From contig JAKFAO010000011.1 in NCBI GenBank assembly GCA_021527695.1, positions 248,001 through 312,000 of the forward strand: a DNA stretch of 64,000 bases. Reading direction: 5' to 3'. The position numbers and the translations under genes are program-made. Numbering within the stretch: the stretch's first letter is position 1; each line of letters starts with the position of its first letter. Origin of the DNA: Naematelia aurantialba (taxonomy: Eukaryota; Basidiomycota; Tremellomycetes; Tremellales; Naemateliaceae). The notes beneath the pieces were generated by a model. It was not told where the DNA came from. It did not search any database and saw nothing but the letters and a program-made list of their open reading frames with translations. Positions 32,301 to 44,800 of the stretch are shown here, piece by piece.

Positions 32301-33787
32301 ATGGCAGCCTATCAGAGCTACGGGATCACGCCGGGCTCGCATGCCGAGGCGCCCAAGAAACCCCACCTGTACATTGGCAACCTGTCGCCCCGAGTGACCG
32401 ACTACATGCTCACCGAGATCTTTGCTGTGGCCGGCCCGGTCGTACAAGCCAAGATCATTCAGGATCGCAACTTCCAGCACGGCGGGCTCAACTACGGCTT
32501 TGTCGAGTATACGGACATGCGATCGGCCGAGCAGGCGTTGCAGACGCTGAACGGGCGAAAGATCTTTGACGCCGAGGTCCGGGTGAACTGGGCGTACCAG
32601 GGTACGCAGACAAAGGAGGATACCCAGCACCATTACCATGTCTTTGTTGGTGATCTCAGCCCAGAAGTCAACGACGAGGTTCTCGCAAAGGCCTTTGGAG
32701 CGTTTGGGAGCATGAGCGAAGCTCGTGTCATGTGGGATATGAACTCTGGCAAAAGCAGAGGCTACGGTTTCCTCTCGTTTAGGTGAGTAGCGTCTGAGCG
32801 TGGCAGCCGTCCTGCATGTATGAATGTGACGCTTGATACTGACCAAGCGGGACTAGGGAGAAACCAGACGCTGAACAGGCCATCGCGACTATGAACGGCG
32901 AGTGGTTGGGGTCCCGTGCTATCCGAGTCAACTGGGCGAACCAGAAGACACAGACCGGTGGAGGTCGGCCAGCTGGGGCTCCTGGTATCGTCAGCGGCGG
33001 GGGCATGAGCGGGGGCATGAGTGGGGGCATGGGCGGTGGAATGCCATTCGGACTCCCACCCAACCCAGCTCCCGGTCTCGGCTCGCGCTCGCCCGCAAAT
33101 CTGCCTCCAGCTCCCACCTACTCGCCCGCTCCAGCAGCATATGCCGCGCAACCAGCATCGTACGATTCCGTTGCGGCCCAGGCGCCCGACTTCAACAAGA
33201 CGGTCTACGTTGGCAACCTGATTCCATACACGACGCAGGCGGACCTGATCCCGCTGTTCCAGGGCTATGGCTACATTGTTGAGATCCGCATGCAAGCCGA
33301 CCGGGGCTTTGCATTCGTCAAGCTTGACACGCACCAAAACGCCGCTATGGCCATTGCCAATCTCCAAAACACGCCGGTCCACGGTCGGCCCATCAAGTGC
33401 TCGTGGGGGAAGGACAAGGCGGAAGGGGGGAACCAGCCAGGGCAGTACGGCATGGTGCGTCCGTCTTTGGCTCGACCGCTGATCTATCCCCAGGCTGCAC
33501 AACCCCCCGCTCAGGCTCAGCAGCAGATGGGGTACCCGTATGGCCAGTACTATGGCGGATATGGGTACGGCCAGACGGGTGTCCCAGGCCAGCCGGGCCA
33601 GGCGGCAGACGCCAACGGCGCGCAGCATGGCGGGTGGGACCAGGCTGCCGCAGCGTACTATGGGCAGGGCGGGCAAGGGTGGGGCGGCTTTTATCAGAGT
33701 GAGTATGGGTCTGTGCAGAGGTCCAGAGTGTCGCTGACAGGTGCAGCTGCGGACGGCCAGCAGGCAGGCCAGAACGGCACTCATTAG
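32301..33787 (+). CDS. PUB1: Three-RRM RNA-binding protein, Pub1/TIA-1 type
   Basis: RNA-binding protein of the Pub1/TIA-1/Nam8 group, which binds U-rich or poly(A) RNA and affects mRNA stability, splicing and stress granules. Three RRMs are visible. RRM1 has LYIGNLSPRVTDYMLTEIF as RNP2 and LNYGFVEY as RNP1. RRM2 has HVFVGDLSPEVNDEVLAKAF and SRGYGFLSF. RRM3 has VYVGNLIPYTTQADLIPLF and DRGFAFVKL. Gly/Met repeats (GGGMSGGMSGGMGGGM) link RRM2 and RRM3. The C-terminus is Gln/Gly/Tyr-rich and prion-like. Introns lie at 32783-32856 (splits RRM2), 33455-33493 (39 nt) and 33699-33740 (42 nt). The last two are in frame and stop-free. Nam8 is the alternative assignment; the linker and C-terminus favour Pub1/TIA-1. 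Confidence 0.88.
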
Positions 33788-34735
33788 GTGTAGTCTTGAC
33801 ATGGTGGTGGTCTTGGGACGACATGTGAAGCATGTATTTATGATGACTTGGAGCGATTCAGGTGATGTCTTTGTCACGTCTGCTGCAGCGTCTTGGGCAC
33901 TTGTGTCTGCAGGGCTTTGGCACGCTTTGGTGTAAACGTGTTGTGGTGGCCTCCGCGGAGGATATCTGCCTGCGGTGCCGAGGCAAGGTAGACTGCCCGG
34001 TGCCTAGCTGAGTCGTGCCTGCATCAACGGAATCAAATCGCCTCTCAGGGTCGTGGGATCAAGCATGAACGAAACGGGGGCGTCGGATTCGCACTTCTAT
34101 GGTGCACAGGCACCGATAGCGGTGTTTCGCTTTGTGACCCGCCTCATTTCCCTTTCTCCCGTTCTTGCCCCTCTCCCTCGCCCCCCTTTGGCCCTGGTCC
34201 CTTTCTTGGCCTTTCCCTGTGTTTCTGGTGTTCTTCCCCTTCTTTCCGCGTCGCTACCTCCACCGTGACATTGCGAAACCTTTCCGCGCTAACACATCAC
34301 GTACGGACCATCCTATTATTTGCTCTTTCCTCTCTCCTTCCTCTCTCCTTGCTCATCTTCTCTCTTGATCGTTCTTATTCGCATCCCGTGCTGCCGCATC
34401 TCCTTACGCCCGCCGTGCTGTGTCCCGGTCATCCCGGAACAGACCTGTCGTTGCGACGATCTGGGTTTTGATCGATACCGTTTTCAGAGCTGTGCGGCGC
34501 CACGACCCACAGCACAGCGGTATATAGTGTACCTCTGACTGACCCGAAGTCATCTCCGCTGCGTATAACGGTGCTCTGATCTTTACGTCTGTACTTCTCA
34601 GGCCACTGTAACCGCTCCTGCGACCGCCGTTGGCGCGACCGCCAACGCGAACACTAACGCGACCACCGCAACCAGCTCCGCCACCGCCACCTACCTCTTC
34701 GAATTGCAAAACTTGCAATCCCGTCACATCCCACC
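33788..34735. other. 948-bp gap with pyrimidine-rich leader
   Basis: No gene is supported. Bases 34140-34400 are strongly CT-rich with many short open frames that are compositional. It holds the 3' end of the PUB1-like gene and the promoter and leader of the membrane protein gene at 34736. ACCGCCAACGCGAACACTAACGCGACC-type short repeats occur at 34620-34690. Confidence 0.5.
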
Positions 34736-36370
34736 ATGGCGCTCACGACGTTCATCCTCACTGCCCTCAAAGGCTTTGCAGCCTTTTGGGCGCTGATCAC
34801 ATTTGCCGTCGCGGCGGCGACACAGGACAAGCTCAACAGCACTTGTGCGTCTCTACCCTGCTCTCTACGCTCCTTCTTTCCTTCCCTCTCTCACTCCCCT
34901 TCTTCCTCGCCTGTCCCTCCCCTCTCTTCTCTCTTTCCGACACCTTTCGCCCCAGTGGCACGTCCGCCATGCTCCCTTCCCACCCTTGTGGTCGCTGATG
35001 ACTGCAGTCGGCGCGGGAGCAGTCAACAACACCAACCTCGCCGCTGGAGGAGCCATCATTGCAGCTGGCGTCCTTGGTTTTCTGTACTTTACCGCGGCGT
35101 GAGTCATCACCCCCTCCCCTTCTCCCTCCTCTCCGTCTCAGACAACCTCCCCAGCCGGCCAGCCGCGCCGGCGCTGGGTTCTGGGGTGCACACCTCCGCT
35201 GCCTACCTCTTTGTCCATCCACTGCCTGCTCTACCCCGCTTTATCGGCCGTTGCGCTACGGCGCGTCCAGTGAATGTTTACCCTGTTTCGTTATCCTTGT
35301 TCCCGGTGCCTATCTTCCCTCTCTGATCCCTGACACTATCGTCGAGGTCGCCGACCAGCTCCTTGGATGCCTGAGTCGCCGTGTTCATGCATGCCGCCAC
35401 CGCACTCTGCAAGCTCCTTCTCATCCCCTCTCTCTCCCCGTATGCTTGCCTGCGGACCCCCGTCTCTCTGCTTACCTGGGCTACTCTGCTCCGTTCCTGC
35501 CTGGGTGGCTCTGGACGTGCTAACCAACGGTCAGCGTCGTCCTGATCTTCCTCCGCCCCGAGTCGTTTTTGATCTCACTCATAATCGACACCGTCGTCAT
35601 CTCTTTCCTCTTCATCCTCTCCCTCGGCGGGACTGCCGCAGAGTCGACGTGGGCGGATTGGTTCTCCGACTTGCACCGGTATAACTATGGTAGTCTGGGC
35701 CAAGCGACCCTTGGTCTGGCGTGGGTGTATACTTTCTTGGTGAGTGCGCTTGACCCGCTCCTCCCGCAGCTTCATTCTTCCTTGCTCCCTCTTTCATCCT
35801 TGTTTTCTTCCTCTCTTCCTCCTTGCTTCCTCCTTTGGTGTTCTTTCTTGCTTCCTTGCTTGCTTCTATCATTCCGTTGTTCTTCCATGTTCCCTCTTGC
35901 CGCGTTTCGAGAAATCTCCCTTTCTTCCTCCCTTGCTTGCTGCATTCCTCTACATGATATGCGGCCTGTCATGAACTCGTGTTCCGGATGCCAGACGCGT
36001 GCTTACCCCGCAGCTCCTCGGCATCCTCCTCTTCGAGGTCATCTACACCCTTAAGCACTTTGGGACCTCAATGTCCACCTGGCGTACCCCGTTCAACCAG
36101 CTCGCATCGTACGGAACACCAGGTATCACCAGCACCTCGGCCGCTCCTGCAGCATTTACCCCCTCCCAAGCCGAGGCCGGGACCGGTGGCGTGCCCATGA
36201 GCAACCTCTCTGCTGAGAGAGCGACGACGAAGGCCACTCCTGCTGCGCCGGGGTCGGCAACGAGCGGACCGACGGGGTACTCGACGCGGAATGCTGGGCC
36301 GGCCCCGGCGGTTGCAGCCCCTGATACTCCGACCGAGACCCCCGCGGTGCCTTCTGCTACTACCGCGTAA
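34736..36370 (+). CDS. Four-helix (MARVEL-like) membrane protein
   Basis: Four exons join to roughly 250 residues. Exon 1 is MALTTFILTALKGFAAFWAL and the rest of helix 1. Exon 2 starts FGAGAVNNTNLAAGG and carries helix 2 (AIIAAGVLGFLYFTAA). Exon 3 carries helix 3 (LIIDTVVISFLFILSLGG) after VVLIFLRPES, then AAESTWADWFSDLHRYNYGS. The last part of exon 3 and exon 4 form helix 4 (LGQATLGLAWVYTFL-LLGILLFEVIYTL). The four-helix pattern with a charged loop before the last helix resembles fungal MARVEL-domain proteins, but I could not confirm the family. The 100-residue tail is Ala/Thr/Pro-rich and looks disordered. The introns before exon 3 (about 435 nt) and exon 4 (about 270 nt) are pyrimidine-rich and unusually long for this window. 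Confidence 0.72.
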
Positions 36371-37087
36371 GCGGATAGATAACACGAGACGCGGTGGGAT
36401 GGGAGATGGAGTGAGACGGATCCCGGAGGCTATGTAATGGGCAGGCTTGATGAGTGGACGGGAAAGGAGAGCGTCCCGGCGCAGTGTTCTGGGGACCGCG
36501 CTGTGGAGATGATCTCATTGAATGGTAGTATGGCGGATTAGGGATGTGTATCGATTTATATTAGGTGTGGGGGTGCACTGGGAACTATGTAGCCGAATGA
36601 CGCGTGCTTGCTCGAGGGAATCGTGGCTACTCTATCGGCTATTCTTGGAGTCTGGGCTGCATACCGATCCCTGATTTTGCCTGCATGGCGTGTGGTGGGG
36701 TAAGCCATGGAACGTCTGTTTCCCCCGATTTTCTCTTGTCTCCGCTCGTGCTGTATTGTTTAGTCTGACTGACTCGCGGTATATTTGTCTCTTGGTCATG
36801 GGGTAGCGACACGATGGGGACTCATGTGTGGACTCAGAGTTACCATATTGATCACAGGTGGTAATCACTTTGACGCCAATCACTGCCGGTACCAGTCACG
36901 TCCGATGCCATTGGATGAAGATCCCAGTAGGCCCGATACCAGTCGCTCTAGACGCCAGTGACTTTAGTAGCGTTACATACCAGTCGCTCCGAAAGCCAGT
37001 CACTTCATTGACTGTAGATCCCATTCACCCCAGGTGCCAGTCGCTTCGACTACGGATCGCTTCAAATTCCAATGCCAGATACCTCGA
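36371..37087. repeat. Convergent 3' gap with degenerate CCAGTCGCT repeats
   Basis: No gene is supported in 717 bp between the membrane protein stop and the cyanase stop. From about 36855 to 37065 there are diverged copies of a 25-30 bp unit with the core ACCAGTCGCTCCGA or GCCAGTCACTTCAT. One end of the array lies within 25 bp of the cyanase stop, so it would fall in the cyanase 3' untranslated region. Confidence 0.55.
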
Positions 37088-38236
37088 TCACTTTGACAAG
37101 GACATGTCCCACTGCTCCGTCTTGGAGTACGGCAGGAACTGCGTCTGGGGTCAGGGACGGCGACGGGCAGCGACACTATAGGAGGTGTACGTAGGAGGTG
37201 TGCGTACCTTGCCGTCGAGGGTGATGACCACCCGGTCGCCCGTCTCGTCCGTCTTCTTCTCGAGCGACGTGCGGAAGCCTAGAGTGTCAGCGAACCTACG
37301 TATAGGACGCAACGCGGCATTCAATGCAAGGTGAAAAGCTGCTGTCTAACGCAGAGATCGCGTGACAGTGGCACTGGTAGTGGTAGTGGTAGTGGTAGTG
37401 GTAGTGGTGGCGGTAGTGGTAGTGGCAGTGGTAGTGGTAGTGGTAGTGGTAGCGCTAGAGACGAGCTTGGAAGAACATACCGATCGCAGACATGATCCCA
37501 TCACCAAACTGCCTTGTCAGTGACCCCGTGAAAGACGTGGGAGACAAAGGTGGAGCTCACTTTCTCCTGGATCAGAGCCTTGTACGACCAGCCATATACC
37601 ACGAGGACTTCGTACAGCCTGTACAGGACGGGATCCTGCGATTTCAGCTCGGTTCTGCCCTCGTTTGCCCTGGTTCCTCCAATCCTGGCATGTTTGCTTG
37701 CTTTGTCTCCCTTGCTCCTGCTTTCCTCGCTTCCTGTGCCCTTCCAGTTGCCCTGTGTCTCTCGTGCTTGGCCTCGTTCCTCCGCCCCGGAGCAATTGGC
37801 CCACACTGCATCCTCACTACGGTTCGTACGTGCTGCTACTCCTTATACTAATCTCCAGCCGCATGAATCTCCCCCCCCCCCTCCCCCCGATCGATACTCA
37901 ACGCACCTTTGGAGGAAACTCCCAGGTCCCGCCTCGCTCAATCAGACCGCCCACCCCCTTCCCCGTCAACCCACGGACCACATACTCAACAGACACATTT
38001 CTTTCCGTTCCACCCCCTGGATCACATTGTAGTGTCTTCGGTTGATCACCAGAGATGAGAGCCGCGATCAGCTTTTCGGCCGTAGCGTCGTCGGTCGTGG
38101 CTTGCCCGAAGAAGAGGGCGGTCGTCCAGACTTCTGGTTTCCCAATGTCAGCGGCGATTGCTGAGAAGGTCTTTCCGGATTGAGCCTTGAGGGCGAGGAG
38201 GGCCGTGCAGTGGCCTGGTAGGCTGCTGAGGTGCAT
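37088..38236 (-). CDS. CYN1: Cyanate hydratase (cyanase)
   Basis: Bicarbonate-dependent breakdown of cyanate to ammonia and CO2, for detoxification and nitrogen gain. The start at 38236 gives MHLSSLPGHCTALLALKAQS, then the helical N-terminal domain (FSAIAADIGKPEVWTTALFF). The catalytic C-terminal domain reads DPVLYRLYEVLVVYGWSYKA, then IQEK-FGDGIMSAIGF. The Arg and Glu of YRLYE and the Ser of GIMSAI match the active-site triad known for the E. coli enzyme (Arg96, Glu99, Ser122). The end is DRVVITLDGK-FLPYSKTEQWDMSLSK, the usual fungal cyanase tail. Five exons are clear. The stretch between LISGDQ and GVGGLIERGG looks about 30 residues longer than expected, so exon 1 may hide a further intron. 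An intron at about 37275-37480 contains a TAGTGG microsatellite. Confidence 0.93.
37370..37455 (+). repeat. GGTAGT microsatellite in a cyanase intron
   Basis: About 13 tandem copies of GGTAGT, with two interruptions (GGTGGCGGTAGT and GGCAGT), lie in the intron between FGDGIMSAIG and FRTSLEKKTDE. The flanking donor GTATGTTC and acceptor CTCTAG on the minus strand keep the coding frame, so the array is removed by splicing. Confidence 0.85.
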
Positions 38237-38748
38237 CTTTGCGCTGGTACGTGCGCTCAATTTTCCGGACTGCGAGGATCTCGTCGGTAGGCGCGGTTCC
38301 TCCTCGTTTCTTTGCCTTCTCAGCCAACTAGGATGTTTGAATTTTCAAGTCTTTCCGATCTTGACTCTCCGAAACCGAGGAGCTGCCTCGTAGACTACTG
38401 AACTACTGTACTGAGTACTACTCGGTATCTACATAGAGGGAACCACAGTCCGGGGAGTGTAACCGGCACACCTCCACCCTCCTATTCTCTGTCGACCGTG
38501 GGAAATCCCCTCGCCACGTGGACGGCGTGCTGGCACTTGAGTTCGCTGTTGACGGTTCTGGCAATCGATAGGTCGCTCACTAGACGTCACTCGCTGTCCC
38601 GCTCCTTGTACTCACGTACTCAAGACCAACTGCATATCCTTCTGTACCCACCGAAGTCGACAGAGGTGCCACTATATCTACACTGAGACCGAGACCAGCG
38701 TCAAAGCGACACCCGAGGTGAAGCTGCGCTCGTAGCGCGGCGGCAACG
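38237..38748. promoter_or_regulatory. Divergent promoter of cyanase and DNAJC3-like genes
   Basis: 512 bp between outward-facing starts. AACTACTGTACTGAGTACTAC at about 38400 is a small inverted repeat around AGTAC/GTACT. No TATA box is identified with confidence. Confidence 0.45.
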
Positions 38749-41210
38749 ATGTGGCTCCACGCTCCTTCCCTCTCTCTGTCGCTGTCGCTTCCATTCCTGC
38801 TCGCGCTCTCAGGTGTCCTGGGCGAGGCGGAACCGCGCACGCTCGCACAAATCTCGGCCGACGCGAATAGATTACTCGCGGAGGGATCGTATCTCGAGGC
38901 TAGTAGGATGTATACTGAGGCGATTGGTGCGTGTCTCCTTTCTTCTGTTGAAACTGGAGCTTCCTACGTTACTTGAATGCGAGGGACTTTTCAACATCCC
39001 ACTAATACCCGTGTCATGCGTCTGCGGCGTTTGCTGCCACGCATGAGCTCTCGGGCTACATCACAGTGCTTTCACATGCTTGTGTGCTGTGGTGATGCGT
39101 TGATCTTTCTTGCTTTGGCGGACGCTGATACCCGCAGACCTCGATCCGAAGAGCTATGCAAACTACTACAAACGCGCGACAGCGTACCTCTCTCTAGGGC
39201 GCAATGCCGCCGCTCTAGACGACTTTGACAACATCCTCAAGCTGAACCCTTCTTTCACCCAAGTCAGTCTCTGCACGAGTCCTATATCAACTGCAAGTGG
39301 GAGTGGGAAGCAGGATCTGAATCTGCGTGCAAAGTCCGATATCAGCGACCAAGGAGAACTGGGAGCGAAGCTGGCTCTGTGTGCACGAGTCTCATCAGCT
39401 ACAAAACGGAGCCGGGAGCGGAACTGACTCTGTCTAGGCGCACTTTCAGAAAGCCAAAATCCTCGCCAAGGAAGGAGACTTTGAAGAGGCCAAGAGCGAG
39501 TTGAAGCTTTTTGGCAAGGGCAAGGAGAGCGACGAGGCGACCGAGCTGGTACGTACCGAGAAGAACACTCGTTTTCTCGAACAAACCTGGCTGGCACGAG
39601 CTGACGTCCCAGTCTACCGCCATCACCTCGGCTAGTGCGGCCAAGAAGCTGGCGACGACTTCGACCAAAAACTTGCATTGGGAGCAGTGTGTCGAACATG
39701 CCACCAAGGCTTTGGAAGTCGGAATCAATTCGGTAGAGATCAGAGAGATGAGGCTGAAGTGTGAGGAGGAGATGGGTGACGTTGAAGCTGTTTACGGTGA
39801 TCTGTCGTATGTTCCTTTCAAGGCAAACAACACGTCCAGACACTCCGCGCCCGTTCAACACCGCATACAAACAGACACGCATTCTGGATACCGGATGAGC
39901 CGAAGATGGCGCGCTGACGCACGCTCAGACGACTCGCCTCGCTCAATCCTTCTGCACTTTCATTACCTCTGCGCCTCTCCCATATTGCCTATTTCCTCCT
40001 GGCCTCACCAACGTCGGCCAACCACATCAAGCAATGTCTGCACTACGACCCGGATTCGGCCCCCTGTAAACGCGTACACAAGCTTCTCCGCTCACTCGAC
40101 AAGGACAATGCCAAAGCACGTAATTTTGTTGAAGGCTCATCTTGGCGTCAAGCTATCAAGATCTTGGACGGGGACGACGGCCTTCTGGCGCGATTCGACA
40201 AAGCCCTGGATGAAGCGACGAAGGACTACCTGCCGTTGCAATTTGAGCCGAAGAGAAAGTCGTTGAAGAGGCTCGAGCTGTATGGGCTAGCGTGCAAGGC
40301 GGCGGTAGGCGCGAATGATCTGGGGAAGAAGGGCGCAAAGTGGTGTGAGGAGACCCTCTGGATGGATCCGGATAACGTGGATGCCTTGGTCGCGCATGGG
40401 GAGAAGCTTCTAAAGGAGGAAAAGTATGATGAGGCGCTGAGGACATTGGAGAACGCGTTTGAAAAGTCGGGACGATCGAGTCAGGATGTGCGTCTCCACG
40501 ATCAAACTTATCCCCACACCCAAGTCCCATCTCTGTCCTCTCGATAATTGTCATTTTGACACGGTCACTTCGCGATACTGGCTGGCCACGCAGCAAGCTG
40601 ACTGAATACGCAGATACTCAACCGGGTGCAAAAAGCCCAGAGGCTGTTGAAAGTATCCAAGCAGAAGGACTACTACAAAGTCCTGGGAGTCCCGCGTGAC
40701 GCCGACGAACGCCAGATCAAGAAGGCTTTGTGAGTCGTTTTGCTACTCGCGACTCGCTTGGGTCCGGGGAGAGTCGTGGGAACCATGAACTGAGCTGATG
40801 AGACTTTCAGCCGCACCGCTGCGAAAGCTTCGCATCCTGATATTGGCGGGTCAGAGGAGAAGATGGCTGCCATCAATGAAGCATACGAGGTTTTGTCGGA
40901 TCCAGGTGGGTACCGGTTTTGACTATTTCGTGCGGGGCGGAGGCTTTACTTTCCAGTCGTCGAGAGCGATCGTTCGTCTAGCGTCTGGACTCGTTGGAGC
41001 GACCGTAGAGTAATCATAGACTAACCTTCTGTAGAACTGAAAGCGCGCTACGACAGCGGCGACGACCCGAACGATCCTCACCAGGGCCAAGGTGGCGGTG
41101 GACATAATCCCTTTGCGCACCATGGCGGTGGCGGCATGCCATTCCAGTTCTTCCAGCAGGGCTTCCCCGGCGGTGCGCATGGTCAGAAAGTGCACTTCCA
41201 ATGGGGATGA
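38749..41210 (+). CDS. ER-lumenal TPR and J-domain co-chaperone (DNAJC3/P58IPK-like)
   Basis: Likely Hsp70 (BiP) co-chaperone in the endoplasmic reticulum. A signal peptide (APSLSLSLSLPFLLALSGVL, after MWLH) precedes TPR repeats: ISADANRLLAEGSYLEASRM, YYKRATAYLSLGRNAAALDD, AHFQKAKILAKEGDFEEAKS and further repeats up to ALVAHGEKLLKEEKYDEALR. The C-terminal J domain reads KDYYKVLGVPRDADERQIKK and has an intact HPD (ASHPDIGGSEEKMAAINEAY). A Gly/His-rich tail (GGGGHNPFAHHGGGG) ends at TGA 41210. The order signal peptide, TPRs, J domain is that of DNAJC3. There is no KDEL-type tail, which is also true of animal DNAJC3. About eight exons give roughly 500 residues. Confidence 0.88.
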
Positions 41211-41838
41211 TGCATGCCTACACTGGTGCTTGGGATGGTGGTGTCTCATAGAGAGTGTATGCATACATGTAGACCAAAGTTGATGCCCGCATCCGCCGTA
41301 TCCGAGACACGAGTTCCCGGGTTGGCACACGGACCCGATGCTAAAACAAGGACCGTGCGCATTGGCCACACTGGATTTGCCGAATTCGCCGCACGGGCCA
41401 CTTTTCCCCTCTTTGCACCGATTTCACCTGGCAACGTCGCCTTTGCTTTATCCTCTCTACTCCTCACGCTCACGCTCTGTCTTTATACAGTCGCCAGTGT
41501 CAACTGCTCTGCTCTCATATCTTGACTAGCTAGGGCGGGCCAAGGCGCTGTATTCGTGGCTGTGGAAGACTAGACGGCACGTTGTGCCCAGAGAGCATAT
41601 CAAGGGAAAGTAAGGGGGGAGATTTGTAGCCACCCAAAAACGAGCCGATTAGAGTCCGCGCGCACGCCTTGTACTTTTGGCGCGTGCGCTCATTTTGACC
41701 TTTGCCATCTCCACCCGTCTGCTCATCGTCTGGCGTACACCTTTTTTTGTACACCCATAACCCCTTCCTGCCCATCAACGTCGCCTCCATTCACTCCCTA
41801 CATAGAGTAGACTACAAGCAGAGGTAGAGGTACCGAAG
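41211..41838. other. Gap upstream of the SET-domain gene
   Basis: These 628 bp have no supported gene. The stretch contains the 3' end of the co-chaperone gene and the promoter of the gene at 41839. No repeat or RNA gene was recognised. Confidence 0.4.
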
Positions 41839-44800
41839 ATGGCGCCGACCAAAGCCGGTGTGGAACCGAAGAAGCGGCGGTCGTTCTTTTCGACTGCGTT
41901 GACGTTTCTGCCCAAGATTGGCGAGTCGGCAAAACCCAGCGTCCAGGCCAGCTACAAGACGCTCGAAGAGCTCCTGCCCCCCAGCGCGATCACCGAGAAC
42001 GAGCGTCTCGGCCGCGGCGTCAAGCGCGCTGTCAAAGAGCCCAAGGTCGCTAACCTCGACGAAACGGCAGATGGAAATGCGGAAGCAAGCGGAGGCGCGT
42101 CGAAATCCGCAACGGCGGCGGCGACAACCTCGACCACCAAAACGACGACCGTGACAACTGCCAACGGTCTTCCAGCCCGTGCTTCACGCCTCGCGGCCTT
42201 GTCTGCCAAACGCTCTCTGCGATCCTTGTCGCCCGACGACGCTGCCACACCAGCCAACGGACGCAAGAAGCAGAAGCGCAAGGCCAACGCCGCGAAGAAG
42301 CTCGTCGTCGGGTCGGCGTCGTCTGCGCCTACCGCCACCACCGCCGCTGTCAAACCGAAAGGACGGCGCACGTTCCCCTTCCACAACCACAACGCGGTCG
42401 ATCGATCCTTGTCGCCCGGACCGTCCCGCCTCGCACCTGGCACCAGGGCCGACCAGGCACAGAGCAACAACGAGAAGCTCGCTATGGCCATGGAAGAGGC
42501 GCTGCGGGCCACCATCGGCGGCCGTACCAAGCCGTACACGCGAGACACGAGCTGGCTCACCGCCCTCAAGCAGCAAAAGGAGAAGGTCAAGAGCAAGAGC
42601 AAGGCCAAGGGCAACCGACGTGGACCGGCCAAGCACCAGTCGGTCAAGCTCATTATCAAGCGTTCGGCCCCGCCTGCGCGAAAGGGCCCGACCAGACAAG
42701 TCAAAGGCCGCAAGAGCTGGGTTGATGTGGACGCCACTGACGATGATGACGAGGACGGGGATGTGGAAGTGATAGAAGAAGTCGACGAGCTGGACGAGTC
42801 TGAGCCCGAAGTGATCGAGACCAAACACAAGGGCAAAGGCAAGGGCAAGGCGCGCGCGGTTGATGTGCCAGACGCAAACGCAAAGGTGGAGAAGCCTGTC
42901 GGTCCGGCCAAGCGCAAAGACTATATGTCGGCCGGTTTTTATTGCCAAGACGCCAACGTCAAGTCGCCCTTCAAGCTAGTTAACAAAGTCTTGAAGCGTC
43001 GCGAGACCGAGGCGTCTGACAACAGCAAATACAAGGGCAAGGGAAAGGCGAGAGCTATCGCCGACGACGAGGCGGGCGCAGACGATCCGTCGCTTGAGCG
43101 CCCGAAGCGTGCGTCAGCTCGGATGAGCACCGCGCTCTCAGAGCTTGCTGCCGTCGCCGAGCAGGCAGTCTTCCCGCCGCTGCCGTATGATCATGGCTAC
43201 GAGCACTTTTTCGGCAGCGAGCACGAGTTTGTTCTGCCATACAATATCGCATGGGAGATGGAGAATGGAGGTCTGGAAGGCAAGAAGAAGCCCGTGCCTT
43301 ACTCGAAGCTCAGGGCGAGTGAGTAGAGCGCATCGATGCCGAGATTGCCATCGCGCTGAACTTCTCTCCAGATGTGTTTCCCGAACGCAACAAGCTCATG
43401 AGCGATCACAATGCTATTTGCAACTGCGATCCGGAGAGCCGCTGCGGAGAAAACTGTATCAACCGAGCCATGAACTATTTATGTGGCAAGGAGTGTCCGT
43501 GCGGAGAACTGTGTGAAAACAAGTCGTTGGCAAAGCGGAGGACGGTGCCTACCAAGGTCGTCTATGTACGTATAACAATGTCACCTGGAGTTAAACTTAT
43601 ACGGCCAGACTGGGCCGAGAGGATTCGGGCTCGTCGTGCAGGAAGATGTGAAAGAAGGAGACTTTGTGACCGACTACCGCGGAGAGGTAAGTCTAGTCAA
43701 ACATTTTGACGTCAGCTGATTTATGTGCAGGTAATCTCCCTAGAGTGAGCTTGCAGAGCGTCATAGTACTTGTCCAGCTCACAGACCAGGACATTTATTG
43801 AACGGATCGGCGACGAGTATAAGGGTCAGCGCAACTTTTACGCCCTCGCATACGATCAGGACGAGGTCATCGATGCTGTAAGTCTGAGAATCAGACTGTG
43901 GCTAACGTGCAGGGTATGCGTGGCAACGACGCTCGATTCATCAACCACAGCTGTGATCCCAATCTCGAGGTTCGCAAGTACCAGCAGTCGGGAGATGGGA
44001 TTGAGGAGTACGAGGTTGGCATGTGGGCCGTGAAGGATATTCCCAAAGGCACCGAGGTAAGTTTTTTTTTGAAGTCAAGCTGCTGCTAATGAGCAGCTCT
44101 CATATGACTACAACTTTGATTCCTTTGCTGCTGCAACGGAAACAGAGCTTCGGACGCGATGCCACTGTGGAGCGGCGAACTGTGTTGGATTCCTTGGACG
44201 CAAGGCGGGCGAGAAGAGTGCGAAGGAAATTGCCTTGCAGCTCCAGATGGAAGCAAAATCCAAAGCGGCGTCAGTCAAGACCACGAAGCGGGCGCAGAAG
44301 AAGGTCGGCCGAAAGACAGTCATGATGCGGCAGAAGCTTGTTAAGGCTACCGAGGCGAAGCAGGCGCTGAAGCGCGCGAAGAAGATTGTGAAAAAGGTCA
44401 ACAAGTCCAGAGTCCAAGCGGTCACGACGGGGAGAGCGAAGAGAGGTAGACTCATTGCCGGATTGGCCACTACCGCCAAGGTCGCTCTGCCGGATGAGGT
44501 TGTCCAAGAGGCCATCAACTCGGCCATCGGTGACGGTCAAATCCTGACAAACGAGTCTGGCGATGATGTTATTGATCCCGAACTCATCGAGGCTCTGGCT
44601 GCGAGCACTGCTGAACGTACAGATGCCCCTGGCGCCGAAGCACCTGCCATTGGTACTTCAGCTATCTCGGGCAGGTTTTGGCAGAATAACTCTACGCCTG
44701 GCGCATCTGCAGAGCCAGCTTTGGTGGTGCGCAAATCGTCGAAGAAGGCCGGTGCCGTCAAATCCCTCTTACCAACTCCGACTACCGCCAACACCACTCT

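Noticed and set aside
37370..37455. GGTAGT array considered as a CRISPR-like or telomere-like repeat
   Set aside because: It is a simple hexamer without spacers, interstitial and intronic. CRISPR does not occur in fungal nuclear genomes.
41952..42948. Large antisense open frames (321 and 254 aa) opposite the SET gene
   Set aside because: They lie opposite a GC-rich, Ala/Lys/Arg-rich exon where such shadows are expected. They have no domain features and carry runs of Leu, Ser and Val only.
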